Shown here piece after piece: positions 5,677 to 12,158 of a DNA stretch of 12,264 nt (position 1 is its first letter; each line of letters starts with the position of its first letter). The stretch comes from JAGUXG01 sp043798435 (GTDB lineage: Bacteria > UBA9089 > UBA9088 > JAGUXG01), in assembly GCA_043798435.1 (NCBI GenBank), contig JAZDOR010000055.1, positions 1 to 12,264 on the forward strand, read 5' to 3'. The notes beneath the pieces were generated by a model. That model ran no database searches and was not told where the DNA came from. It saw only the letters and a list, made by a program, of their open reading frames with translations. The translations under genes were made by a program, and so were the position numbers.

Positions 5677-7878
5677 GTGAAGAAGAAGAGACGAGCCGCT
5701 AAAGAGAAAAGGTTCAGTCTGCTATCATTTTTTACAAAAGAGACTTTTATTGTTGTAGGATTTCTGCTTTTAGGTTTTATCCTGAGGCTAATCTATCTCT
5801 CTCATCTAAAGATACATGACCCTTATTTCTATCTGCCTGGAGAAGGAGAGGATATGCTCACCTACCATAACATAGCCTGCCAGATATTAAGCGGAACACT
5901 TGGCAAAGAGCCTTATTACTATGGACCTCTATATTTCTATTTTCTTGCCTTAGTCTATAAGATATTCGGGATAGACCCATACATAGCCAGGCTAATCCAG
6001 ATGCTCCTTGGTATTGCCACATCCCTTCTCATCTACCTCATTGCCAGAAAGGTCTTTAACAAAACAACAGCTCTCATCTCTATCTCTATCTCTATCTTCT
6101 ATGGTATGTTTTACATCCACGAAGGGGTCTTGCTTATGGAGTCTTTGGTTACATTCCTGAATACCCTATCAATCTTCCTTCTACTCAGAATTGAAAACAA
6201 CCCATCTTACAAAAACATAGCCCTTGCAGGAATCACCATCGGTCTTTCTACTTTAGCTCGTGCAAACATCTTACTCTTTATCCCATTCATTCTTATCTGG
6301 CTACTCATCACTCATCACTCATCACTCATCACTCTGAAAAGGTTTGCTTTCCTCTGCTTAGTCATCCTCCTCACCATCTCCCCTGCAACCATCAGAAATT
6401 ACCTTGTATCAGGCAAGTTTGTCTTAATTTCAACCAATGGACCAGTCAATCTTTGGATTGGGAATAATCCTTATGCTACTGGAGAGTTTTACTATCCCCC
6501 TTCTTTCTATGGTGATAAAGTTGCAGAAGTGGTTAAAGAAAAAGGGGAGATGGCTTATATTGAAGCGGTAGTAAGATTCTTTAGAGAAAAGCCAATAGCG
6601 TTTTTAAGCCTTCAGATTAAAAAATTTCTTCTCTTCTGGGATAAACACGAGATTGAGAATAATGTAAATTATAGCCATCAAAAGGGCTACTCATCTTTAT
6701 TTAGACTCCCCATCTTTCTTGGCTTTGGTCTAATTGGACCCTTTGCCCTTTTTGGAATTCTCCTCTCTCTTAGAAGACCCAAATGCCTCTTGCTACAACT
6801 TGCTGTTTTATCCTTTATGATAGCCACGGTGCTCTTTTTTATTACAGCAAGATACCGACTTTCTATTATTCCTATATTTTGCTTGTTTTCAAGTATAGGT
6901 ATCTGGTGGTTATGCAAAAAGATGTATGAGAGAAGATATAAAGTTCTCTCTCTCTCTCTAATTCCTTTGGCTGCCTCTTTTTTCCTGTGTCATTATTCTA
7001 CTATCCACAACAGACTCTATCCCCTTTCTCATCCTGATGGTTTCCACATAAAGAGTGATGACAGGATTATAATTAAGGATAATATTGGTTCGACAGGAGC
7101 TGACAAGGTCTCATTAGCTACCGAGCAAGATGTTATTAAAAAAGGGCTTGTCATAAATGAAGATATCTCAAGATTAAAAGAGGTAGGGGTTGGTTTTAAT
7201 TTTAGTGCAGGAGAGGGTGGATTTTTGAGCCTTGAGGTCAACGATAGATATGCCGCTCCAATTAAGCCTATGAATACTGGGGGACTAATGGCTTGGACTG
7301 AAGCTATATTTCCTTCTGCTGCCTTCCACAAAGGAATGAACTCCATTCTCATAAGACAATTAAAGGAAGGGGATACCACTATTGTGATAGACACCTCTTG
7401 TAGCTTTAGTAGATCTTGGTTTAAGAAAAAAGAAGGGGGGTGGAAGAGATTAAATAGGGGAGAGTATATGGTTTGGTTGACCCTATATCCTGACTCCAAA
7501 AGGGATTGGGCACAAGAATACTACAATAGAGGAAAGAGCTTTTTTAATGAGGGACTGTATAAGGAAGCTGAAGGTCAACTTAAAAAGGCATTGGAGGCAG
7601 ATCCCAAGAGATATGAAGCATATCGATGGTTTGGTTTGTGCTATGAAGCTGAAAAAGAGTTTGAAAGGGCAATCAAGGTATATAAGAATGGGTTAAGTAT
7701 ATTGACTGACAGAAATTCTCTCATAGAACTTCATAACAATTTAGCCAGGCTCTATTATGAGAAAGGTATGATAGATGATGCCATAGAAGAGACGAAAAAG
7801 ATTATTGCCATCGACCCTAAAAATATCCAGGCACATAATAATCTGACTGGTTTGCAAAAATTGCCCGACAAAAATTAA
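5677..7878 (+). CDS. GT-C fold membrane glycosyltransferase (GT39/ArnT-like) fused to C-terminal TPR repeats
   Basis: A 733-residue integral membrane protein, starting at GTG. A basic N-terminus (MKKKRRAAKEKR) is followed by a membrane segment at about 22-42. The first outer loop carries an acidic motif, GEGEDMLTYHNIA (55-67), as in GT-C enzymes that use polyprenyl-phosphate sugar donors. About ten further hydrophobic segments run to about 440, including FFITARYRLSIIPIFCLF (387-404), a segment typical of the PMT/ArnT-like superfamily. Residues 450-605 are a soluble, presumably extracytoplasmic beta-rich region, and three TPR units occupy about 611-644, 645-679 and 681-716. It probably moves a sugar from a lipid carrier to a surface glycan or protein; donor and acceptor are unknown. 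It is the only plus-strand intact gene and is flanked by relics, suggesting acquisition or rearrangement. Confidence 0.85.
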   Translation: MKKKRRAAKEKRFSLLSFFTKETFIVVGFLLLGFILRLIYLSHLKIHDPYFYLPGEGEDMLTYHNIACQILSGTLGKEPYYYGPLYFYFLALVYKIFGIDPYIARLIQMLLGIATSLLIYLIARKVFNKTTALISISISIFYGMFYIHEGVLLMESLVTFLNTLSIFLLLRIENNPSYKNIALAGITIGLSTLARANILLFIPFILIWLLITHHSSLITLKRFAFLCLVILLTISPATIRNYLVSGKFVLISTNGPVNLWIGNNPYATGEFYYPPSFYGDKVAEVVKEKGEMAYIEAVVRFFREKPIAFLSLQIKKFLLFWDKHEIENNVNYSHQKGYSSLFRLPIFLGFGLIGPFALFGILLSLRRPKCLLLQLAVLSFMIATVLFFITARYRLSIIPIFCLFSSIGIWWLCKKMYERRYKVLSLSLIPLAASFFLCHYSTIHNRLYPLSHPDGFHIKSDDRIIIKDNIGSTGADKVSLATEQDVIKKGLVINEDISRLKEVGVGFNFSAGEGGFLSLEVNDRYAAPIKPMNTGGLMAWTEAIFPSAAFHKGMNSILIRQLKEGDTTIVIDTSCSFSRSWFKKKEGGWKRLNRGEYMVWLTLYPDSKRDWAQEYYNRGKSFFNEGLYKEAEGQLKKALEADPKRYEAYRWFGLCYEAEKEFERAIKVYKNGLSILTDRNSLIELHNNLARLYYEKGMIDDAIEETKKIIAIDPKNIQAHNNLTGLQKLPDKN
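6304..6334 (+). repeat. 7-bp tandem repeat inside the glycosyltransferase coding region
   Basis: CTCATCA occurs four times exactly (6304, 6311, 6318, 6325) plus three more bases. It encodes LITHHSSLITL at residues 210-220, in the loop after a membrane segment. Three units equal 21 bp, so the array can expand by three units in frame, but gain or loss of one or two units would shift the frame. Confidence 0.95.
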
Positions 7879-7962
7879 AATTTTGAGTATGCGTATTAAA
7901 ATAAAAATAGACAGCGATTTTGAATTGGAACACTTAAGCTTATAATATACCGAAAAGAAATT

Positions 7963-8088
7963 GGTTTGCAAAAAAGTAACTACTCAGGTTCAGGGGTTAA
8001 AGGGTTCAAAGTTCACGGTTAATCCTCTTATTCTCTAACCTTGAACCGTGAACCTCAGAACCATAAACGAACACAATTTTTGCAAACC
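7963..8088. repeat. 126-bp palindromic element with terminal inverted repeats (MITE-like)
   Basis: GGTTTGCAAAAA at 7963-7974 and TTTTTGCAAACC at 8077-8088 are perfect 12-bp inverted ends. Inside, two further arms of 19 bp (8003-8021 and 8036-8054) pair at 16 of 19 positions around an AT-rich loop and are themselves built of GGTTCA-type 7- to 8-bp units. The left terminal sequence also matches 7849-7863 near the end of the glycosyltransferase gene (15 bp, exact inverse of 8074-8088). No coding capacity. The rest of the 7879-7962 gap shows nothing recognisable. Confidence 0.7.
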
Positions 8089-8503
8089 TGATTTGTTTGG
8101 GTATAGAAAGTTCTGGTCTATTTGTTAAGATTAACTTTAGAGTAAAGACAGAGGGAGAGTCTCTTGTAAGGTTTGAGTTTGACACTGAAGCAAACAGAAG
8201 GACACTCTTTATTGAGAAAGGCTATGTTGTTCCAGAGCCATACCCAGATGAAGGAAAGATAGAGGTTATCCCAATAATAGCTATCAGCATTCAGCTTTCA
8301 GTTATTTTTATTAGCTGACAGCTTACTAAGGACAGAAGGTGAGAACAATAGATGCCGGATACAATTCATACATAACTAAAGAAAAAGCCCTATTCTATGA
8401 CACAAGGAATGATAGAGGGGATAAACTATCCCAGGGTCTATACTTCATTAGCCTTAAAGCAGGGAAGTATTCTGGAAGACAAAGGTTAGTGATTCAGAGA
8501 TAA
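8089..8503 (+). pseudogene. Broken secreted protein: cohesin-like fragment plus FlgD/T9SS-like C-terminus (copy B)
   Basis: No intact gene remains. From the right edge of the palindromic element an open stretch (about 8100-8266) encodes a fragment with GLFVKINFRVKTEGES, then ...GKIEVIP, which resembles the second half of a cohesin-type domain. Next come heptamer repeats with a hairpin (8279-8323) and an in-frame TAA at 8327. A 57-codon open tail (8330-8503) follows, starting GQKVRTIDAG and containing FYDTRNDRGDKLSQG, LYFISLKAGKYSG and terminal RLVIQR; this is the classic FlgD-like or type IX sorting tail. The cohesin-like assignment is from pattern memory only; the tail is more certain. It lacks a start and signal peptide. 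Confidence 0.7.
8279..8323. repeat. TCAGC-type 7-bp repeats with inverted arms inside the broken gene
   Basis: ATCAGCA, TTCAGCT and TTCAGTT run consecutively from 8283 to 8303. AGCTATCAGC (8279-8288) pairs at 9 of 10 positions with GCTGACAGCT (8314-8323) across an AT-rich loop. The element separates the cohesin-like and C-terminal parts of the pseudogene, so it probably interrupts or replaced the region between them. Confidence 0.65.
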
Positions 8504-8544
8504 GCATAACTGGAGTTAAAAATAAAAATCTGCATTCCTAAGTT

Positions 8545-9933
8545 TTACTTCAGATTAGACAGCCCCTTTTCCCAGTTCTTTTTTCTTTGAGCAATCTCTC
8601 TCTGTTTGCTTAAAATTTCTTCTCTTAGTTTTGTAAGCTGAAGGTTTCCTGGTCCTCCAATATGACTTCTCTTCTTTAGGGCAGACTCAATCTCAGGGGT
8701 TTCAATCTTGTCTATTTCTTTGGCTACCTTTACTTTACCATCGGCATCTAAAAGCTTATAACTAAGAGAATCAACCAATTTATACGCGTCTCTGAATAAT
8801 GCTCCTCCTTTTACTAACTCTATCGCTTTATCCTGGGTGAATATCTCGCTTGTGCAAGCCTTTCTTAAAGCCTCCTCATCAGGCTTCAGGTTTTCAATTA
8901 TCAACCGGGCTATCTCTATAAGTTCTTCTCCAATATCAAGACCCTTGATGAATGGCTCCTTTGTCTCCTGAAAGTCCTGATTATAGCCTGAAGGAAGGCT
9001 GTTGATGATAGAGATTACTTGAAAGACCAAAGAGATGAAGGTATTAGACCTTGCCCTGGTTATCTCCAAGAAAGATGGGTTCTTCTTCTGAGGCATAATG
9101 GATGAGCCAAGAAAGAACTCATCTGGAAGGTGAAAATAGCTGAATTCAGGAAGGAGAAAAAGGATAAGGTCTGCTGAAAACTTTGAGATATCAAGGACAA
9201 CACCCAATAAACCCATCAGAAGGGACGCCTCAAACTTTCCTCTACTATTGTTTGCATAGAGGGTATTTCTCTGAACCTTTGAGAAGGAAAGAAGTTCTGC
9301 TGTAAGCTCCCTATTCAAAGGCAATGGAATCCCATAGCTTGCACCTGAGCCTAATGGAGACTGGTCGTAAAGATTATAGCCTGCATCCATAATAATAAGG
9401 TTGTCAAGGAAGCTTTCGCTAAAAGCCCCTGCCCAAAGACCTAAGGATGATGGCATAGCCTTTTGGAGGTGAGTCCTTCCTGGCATAGGAATCATAGGGT
9501 ATTTTTCAGCAAAAGCAAGAAAGGAGAGGGAAAGGGATGCGGTTTTTTCTTCTATGGCGAGAAATCTCTCTTTGGCATAGAGCCTGATAGCGGTTAAAAC
9601 CTGGTCATTTCTTGACCTTCCGGTATGAATCTTTTTGGCGACATCTCCAAATTTTTCTGTCAGGTGGTTCTCTATCTTGGTGTGGACATCCTCATCACTA
9701 AACTGAATAACGAACCTTCCTTCTGTATCAAGCTCAATAATCTCAAGCAATCCTTTTTTCAGGAGAGAAAACTCATCGGTAGTGAGTATTCCAATATCTA
9801 ATAACCCTCTGATATGGGCTATACTTCCTATGCAGTCAAACCTGACTAATGCCTGGTCTAAAAGATAGTCTTTTCCCACTACAAAGGCTTCTATCTTTTC
9901 GTTTGGTGTATAATCTTTCTGCCAGAGCTTCAT
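8545..9933 (-). CDS. argH: Argininosuccinate lyase
   Basis: ArgH cleaves argininosuccinate to arginine and fumarate, the final step of arginine synthesis, as a cytoplasmic homotetramer of the fumarase/aspartase superfamily. The 462-residue length is normal. Motifs: SIAHIRGL at 37-44, KIHTGRSRNDQV at 101-112, the general acid-base region PGRTHLQKAMP at 151-161 with H155, NPLGxGA-like SPLGSGASYGIPLPLNRE at 192-209, and the superfamily signature FLGSSIMPQKKNP at 274-286 with its mobile-loop serine. The ATG at 9933 has no Shine-Dalgarno but overlaps the TGA of the upstream 37-codon frame as ATGA, so translational coupling is likely. No other arginine genes lie in the window. Confidence 0.95.
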   Translation of the reverse strand: MKLWQKDYTPNEKIEAFVVGKDYLLDQALVRFDCIGSIAHIRGLLDIGILTTDEFSLLKKGLLEIIELDTEGRFVIQFSDEDVHTKIENHLTEKFGDVAKKIHTGRSRNDQVLTAIRLYAKERFLAIEEKTASLSLSFLAFAEKYPMIPMPGRTHLQKAMPSSLGLWAGAFSESFLDNLIIMDAGYNLYDQSPLGSGASYGIPLPLNRELTAELLSFSKVQRNTLYANNSRGKFEASLLMGLLGVVLDISKFSADLILFLLPEFSYFHLPDEFFLGSSIMPQKKNPSFLEITRARSNTFISLVFQVISIINSLPSGYNQDFQETKEPFIKGLDIGEELIEIARLIIENLKPDEEALRKACTSEIFTQDKAIELVKGGALFRDAYKLVDSLSYKLLDADGKVKVAKEIDKIETPEIESALKKRSHIGGPGNLQLTKLREEILSKQREIAQRKKNWEKGLSNLK

Positions 9934-10043
9934 CGGTAAGAGTAATCAAACCTGACAAGTGGTTGGTCTAAGAGGCAATTCTTCCCCACCACAAAGGCTT
10001 TTATCTTTTCGTTTGGCATATAATCTTTTTGCCAGAGCTTCAT
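9930..10043 (-). CDS. 37-codon tandem duplicate of the argH 5' end, coupled to argH
   Basis: An ATG at 10043 opens a frame that starts MKLWQKDYMPNEKIKAF and continues to LVRFDYSYR before TGA. Its first 33 codons match argH codons 1-33 at about 83% of bases, with five amino-acid changes (T9M, E15K, D22N, Y23C, A28P) and eight further codons differing only silently. Similarity begins exactly at the ATG and ends at RFD; the unit spacing is 110 bp. The frame's TGA shares bases with the argH ATG (ATGA). It may be a relic of a second argH or a translated leader that feeds ribosomes to argH; it cannot form a lyase. Confidence 0.75.
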   Translation of the reverse strand: MKLWQKDYMPNEKIKAFVVGKNCLLDQPLVRFDYSYR

Positions 10044-10052
10044 ATCTTCAAC

Positions 10053-10088
10053 AGGTGTCAGGCTTCAGGTATGAGGTATCTGACACCT
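10053..10088. repeat. 7-bp repeats folding into a hairpin at the epimerase stop codon
   Basis: Plus-strand heptamers AGGTGTC, AGGCTTC, AGGTATG and AGGTATC (10053-10080) are followed by TGACACCT. AGGTGTCAG (10053-10061) and CTGACACCT (10080-10088) are perfect 9-bp arms. The hairpin begins at the last base of the epimerase stop codon and ends 9 bp before the argH duplicate's ATG. There is no T-run, so transcript stabilisation or attenuation is more plausible than termination. The GATACCT core is shared, in opposite orientation, with the array upstream of the epimerase. Confidence 0.7.
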
Positions 10089-11062
10089 TAATAGGTGTAG
10101 TTCTCCTTGCACCACTTGATAGTCTTTTCCAAGCCCTCGGTCAAGCTCACCTTTGCCTCAAATTTCAGCTTTTTCTTGGCATTAACAATGGATGGAACCC
10201 TTCTCACTGTGTCCTCAAACCCTTCGCCATAATAGCTCTCATAAGAAGTTGTCACAACCTCAGAGGAGGAACCTGTAAGCTCCTTTATCAGCCCTGCCAA
10301 TTGATATATTGATGTCTCCTGGTCTGAGCCGATGTTATAAACATCACCCTCTGCATCGGGTGTGGTGCAGGCTAAAATTGTTCCCCTGACTGTGTCATCA
10401 ACATAAGTGAAACACCTTGTCTGCTTTCCATCTCCGTGAACTGTGAGTGGCTTTCCCTTGAGTGCCTGCTTGATAAACCTGGCTACAACCGTGCCATATC
10501 CCTTCTCATCTATCCTTGGACCATAAGAGTTGAAGTATCTGACAATGACTACAGGCAACCCTTTTTTGGAATAGGCAAAGGCTAAGTGTTCATCTATTGC
10601 CTTTGAGGTGGAGTATGCCCACCTGTCAATCTTTGTTGAACCCAAAACCCTTTCTGTCTTATGCTCATCAAAGGGGATTTGGTTAGACTTTCCGTATATC
10701 TCGCTGGTTGAGGCAATGAGCGTCTTCTTCCAATACCTATGGGCAAGGTCAAGAATTATATCAGTGCCTTTAACATTTGTCTTGATGGAGGTTAATGGGT
10801 CATCCACAATATGCTTTACACCAACTGCAGCAGCTAAGTGATAAATTACATCGCTTTCCTTGATAAGCCTCTCCATCAAGGCCTCATTTAAGACAGAGTC
10901 GTTTATAAACCGCAAATTAGGATTACTGAGGTTATGCTTGATATTCTCGACACTTCCTGTGGTCAGGTTATCAACTACATAGACCTCTTCCCCTGCCTCA
11001 AGAAGTCTATCCACTAAATGAGACCCAATATAGCCTGCTCCTCCTGTCACAAGTATCTTCAT
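10088..11062 (-). CDS. NAD-dependent sugar-nucleotide epimerase/dehydratase (extended SDR)
   Basis: A 324-residue cytoplasmic enzyme of the extended short-chain dehydrogenase family, acting on a nucleotide sugar. It has the Rossmann NAD motif TGGAGYIG at 6-13, the acidic D31 that binds the NAD ribose (VVDNLTTG), the HLAAAVGV strand at 75-82, the STSEIYG segment at 118-124, and the catalytic YSTSK at 150-154. The substrate half contains RYFNSYGPR, HGDGKQTRCFTYVDD and the C-terminal RRVPSIVNAKKKLKFEAKVSLTEGL, as in UDP-glucose 4-epimerases and UDP-glucuronate decarboxylases; which reaction is catalysed cannot be decided. It probably supplies sugars for surface glycans. Its ATG overlaps the TGA of a leaderless 9-codon frame. 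Confidence 0.9.
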   Translation of the reverse strand: MKILVTGGAGYIGSHLVDRLLEAGEEVYVVDNLTTGSVENIKHNLSNPNLRFINDSVLNEALMERLIKESDVIYHLAAAVGVKHIVDDPLTSIKTNVKGTDIILDLAHRYWKKTLIASTSEIYGKSNQIPFDEHKTERVLGSTKIDRWAYSTSKAIDEHLAFAYSKKGLPVVIVRYFNSYGPRIDEKGYGTVVARFIKQALKGKPLTVHGDGKQTRCFTYVDDTVRGTILACTTPDAEGDVYNIGSDQETSIYQLAGLIKELTGSSSEVVTTSYESYYGEGFEDTVRRVPSIVNAKKKLKFEAKVSLTEGLEKTIKWCKENYTY

Positions 11063-11088
11063 TCTGAATGTAATAATGAGCTAAACAT
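11059..11088 (-). CDS. Putative 9-codon leader peptide coupled to the epimerase
   Basis: An ATG at 11088 lies 6 nt after the -10 box of the local promoter and opens MFSSLLHSE followed by TGA. The TGA overlaps the epimerase ATG as ATGA. If the mRNA is leaderless, ribosomes would start here, stop at the TGA and restart on the epimerase, which itself lacks a Shine-Dalgarno. The short length means coding is not proven by the sequence alone. Confidence 0.5.
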   Translation of the reverse strand: MFSSLLHSE

Positions 11089-11094
11089 AAAAAG

Positions 11095-11124
11095 ATTGTA
11101 TACTAAAAACCCGATGGCTGTCAA
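11095..11124 (-). promoter_or_regulatory. Promoter of the epimerase transcript, predicted leaderless for the leader peptide
   Basis: Minus-strand TTGACA (11124-11119), an 18-bp spacer and TACAAT (11100-11095) precede the leader ATG at 11088 by 6 nt and the epimerase ATG by 32 nt. The -35 is perfect and the -10 matches 5 of 6. Confidence 0.7.
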
Positions 11125-11144
11125 ATAGTATAGTTTGAAAATCG

Positions 11145-11268
11145 TAAGCGTTCAGCGATCAGCCTTCAGCTTTTATTATGCTACCTGCCAATGTCTATAT
11201 ACTGATTTAATCTTCTTAATATCTGAAACCTGATACCTGATACCTGATACCTGATACCTGAACGCTTA
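11145..11268. repeat. 124-bp element with inverted ends and two 7-bp arrays
   Basis: TAAGCGTTCAG (11145-11155) and CTGAACGCTTA (11258-11268) are perfect 11-bp inverted ends. Next to the left end are GTTCAGC, GATCAGC and CTTCAGC (11150-11170). Next to the right end is an array of TGATACC: four exact copies at 11231-11258, preceded by TGAAACC. It fills the gap between the murB stop and the epimerase promoter and holds no gene. Confidence 0.8.
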
Positions 11269-11276
11269 TATTGTTC

Positions 11277-12122
11277 CTATACTATGATGACTTCTTCGGT
11301 AAGATTGATATTATGAAGACTATGCACCTTCTCCTTGATAATTTTAATCAAATGAAAAACATCCACACCCCTGGCATTACCCATATTTTCAATAAAGTTC
11401 TTGTGTTTCTCAGAAACAATAGCCTCTCCCACCCTGAAACCTGCTAAGCCTGCCTTTTCAATGAGCTCCCCGGCACTAATTCCTACTGGATTCTTAAAGA
11501 TACAGCCAGCTGTCTTCTTTCCTACAGGTTGAGTAGCAGACCTTTTTTCTAATATCTGCTTTCTTTGCTCCTCCATCCTCCAGATAGCCTCGGGTTTTAA
11601 GGAAAAGTCTCCCCTGAGGATTATTGTATCCCTCAGGTTGCTATCCCGATATAAAAATTTTGGTTCTTTTATTGCTTGTTCTTCTCCATCCCTTGTGAGG
11701 ACATCAACTTTAATAAGATGGTCTGAGATTTGGCAATTGAAGGCACCTGCATTCCCAACAATTGCCCCGCCTACTGTTCCTGGAATTCCTGAGAGGTTGG
11801 TAAGCCCAGAAAGCCCAAAGGATATGGCGGTGTTGATAAGACCGGAAAGAAGTGCTCCTCCTCCAGCAGAGAGCATATTGTCCTTTCTTTCAATATCTCT
11901 GAAACTACCAGAAAGTTTTATGACCAGTCCAGCAAAGCCAGAGTCTTTGACGATAACATTTGTCCCTCCCCCAAGGATAAAGATGGGAAGTTTTTTTGTC
12001 TTAGCAAAAGCCAATGCCTCTCTCAGCTCATCAATATTTCCTGGCTCACAAAAATATCTTGCCTTTCCCCCAATCTTTATAGAGGTAAAAATGGAAAGCA
12101 AAATGTTTTCTTTTATCTCCAT
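11277..12122 (-). CDS. murB: UDP-N-acetylenolpyruvoylglucosamine reductase
   Basis: MurB is the FAD- and NADPH-dependent reductase that makes UDP-N-acetylmuramate, the second committed step of peptidoglycan synthesis, in the cytoplasm. The 281 residues match the shorter type II form. FAD-binding motifs are FILGGGTNVIVKDSG (48-62) and LSGIPGTVGGAIVGNAGAF (110-128). Y158-R159 in LYRDSNLR carries the catalytic arginine, and the glutamate near the C-terminus lies in NLTEEVIIV (273-281). The segment KKTAGCIFKNP has C207 where the well-studied E. coli enzyme has its proton-donating serine. No obvious Shine-Dalgarno precedes the ATG; a TTGACT lies 17 nt before it but no -10 fits. The 7-bp array upstream separates it from whatever lies beyond the window. 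Confidence 0.95.
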   Translation of the reverse strand: MEIKENILLSIFTSIKIGGKARYFCEPGNIDELREALAFAKTKKLPIFILGGGTNVIVKDSGFAGLVIKLSGSFRDIERKDNMLSAGGGALLSGLINTAISFGLSGLTNLSGIPGTVGGAIVGNAGAFNCQISDHLIKVDVLTRDGEEQAIKEPKFLYRDSNLRDTIILRGDFSLKPEAIWRMEEQRKQILEKRSATQPVGKKTAGCIFKNPVGISAGELIEKAGLAGFRVGEAIVSEKHKNFIENMGNARGVDVFHLIKIIKEKVHSLHNINLTEEVIIV

Positions 12123-12158
12123 CTTAAATTAGTTTAGAAAGTCAAAACCCTTTCTATT

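Noticed and set aside
7941..7946. TATAAT at 7941 as promoter of a downstream plus-strand gene
   Set aside because: No acceptable -35 at 16-18 bp and no intact gene downstream, only the broken secreted-protein fragment.
11224..11261. CRISPR array
   Set aside because: Units are 7 bp and directly abutting with no spacers; the same applies to the other heptamer arrays.
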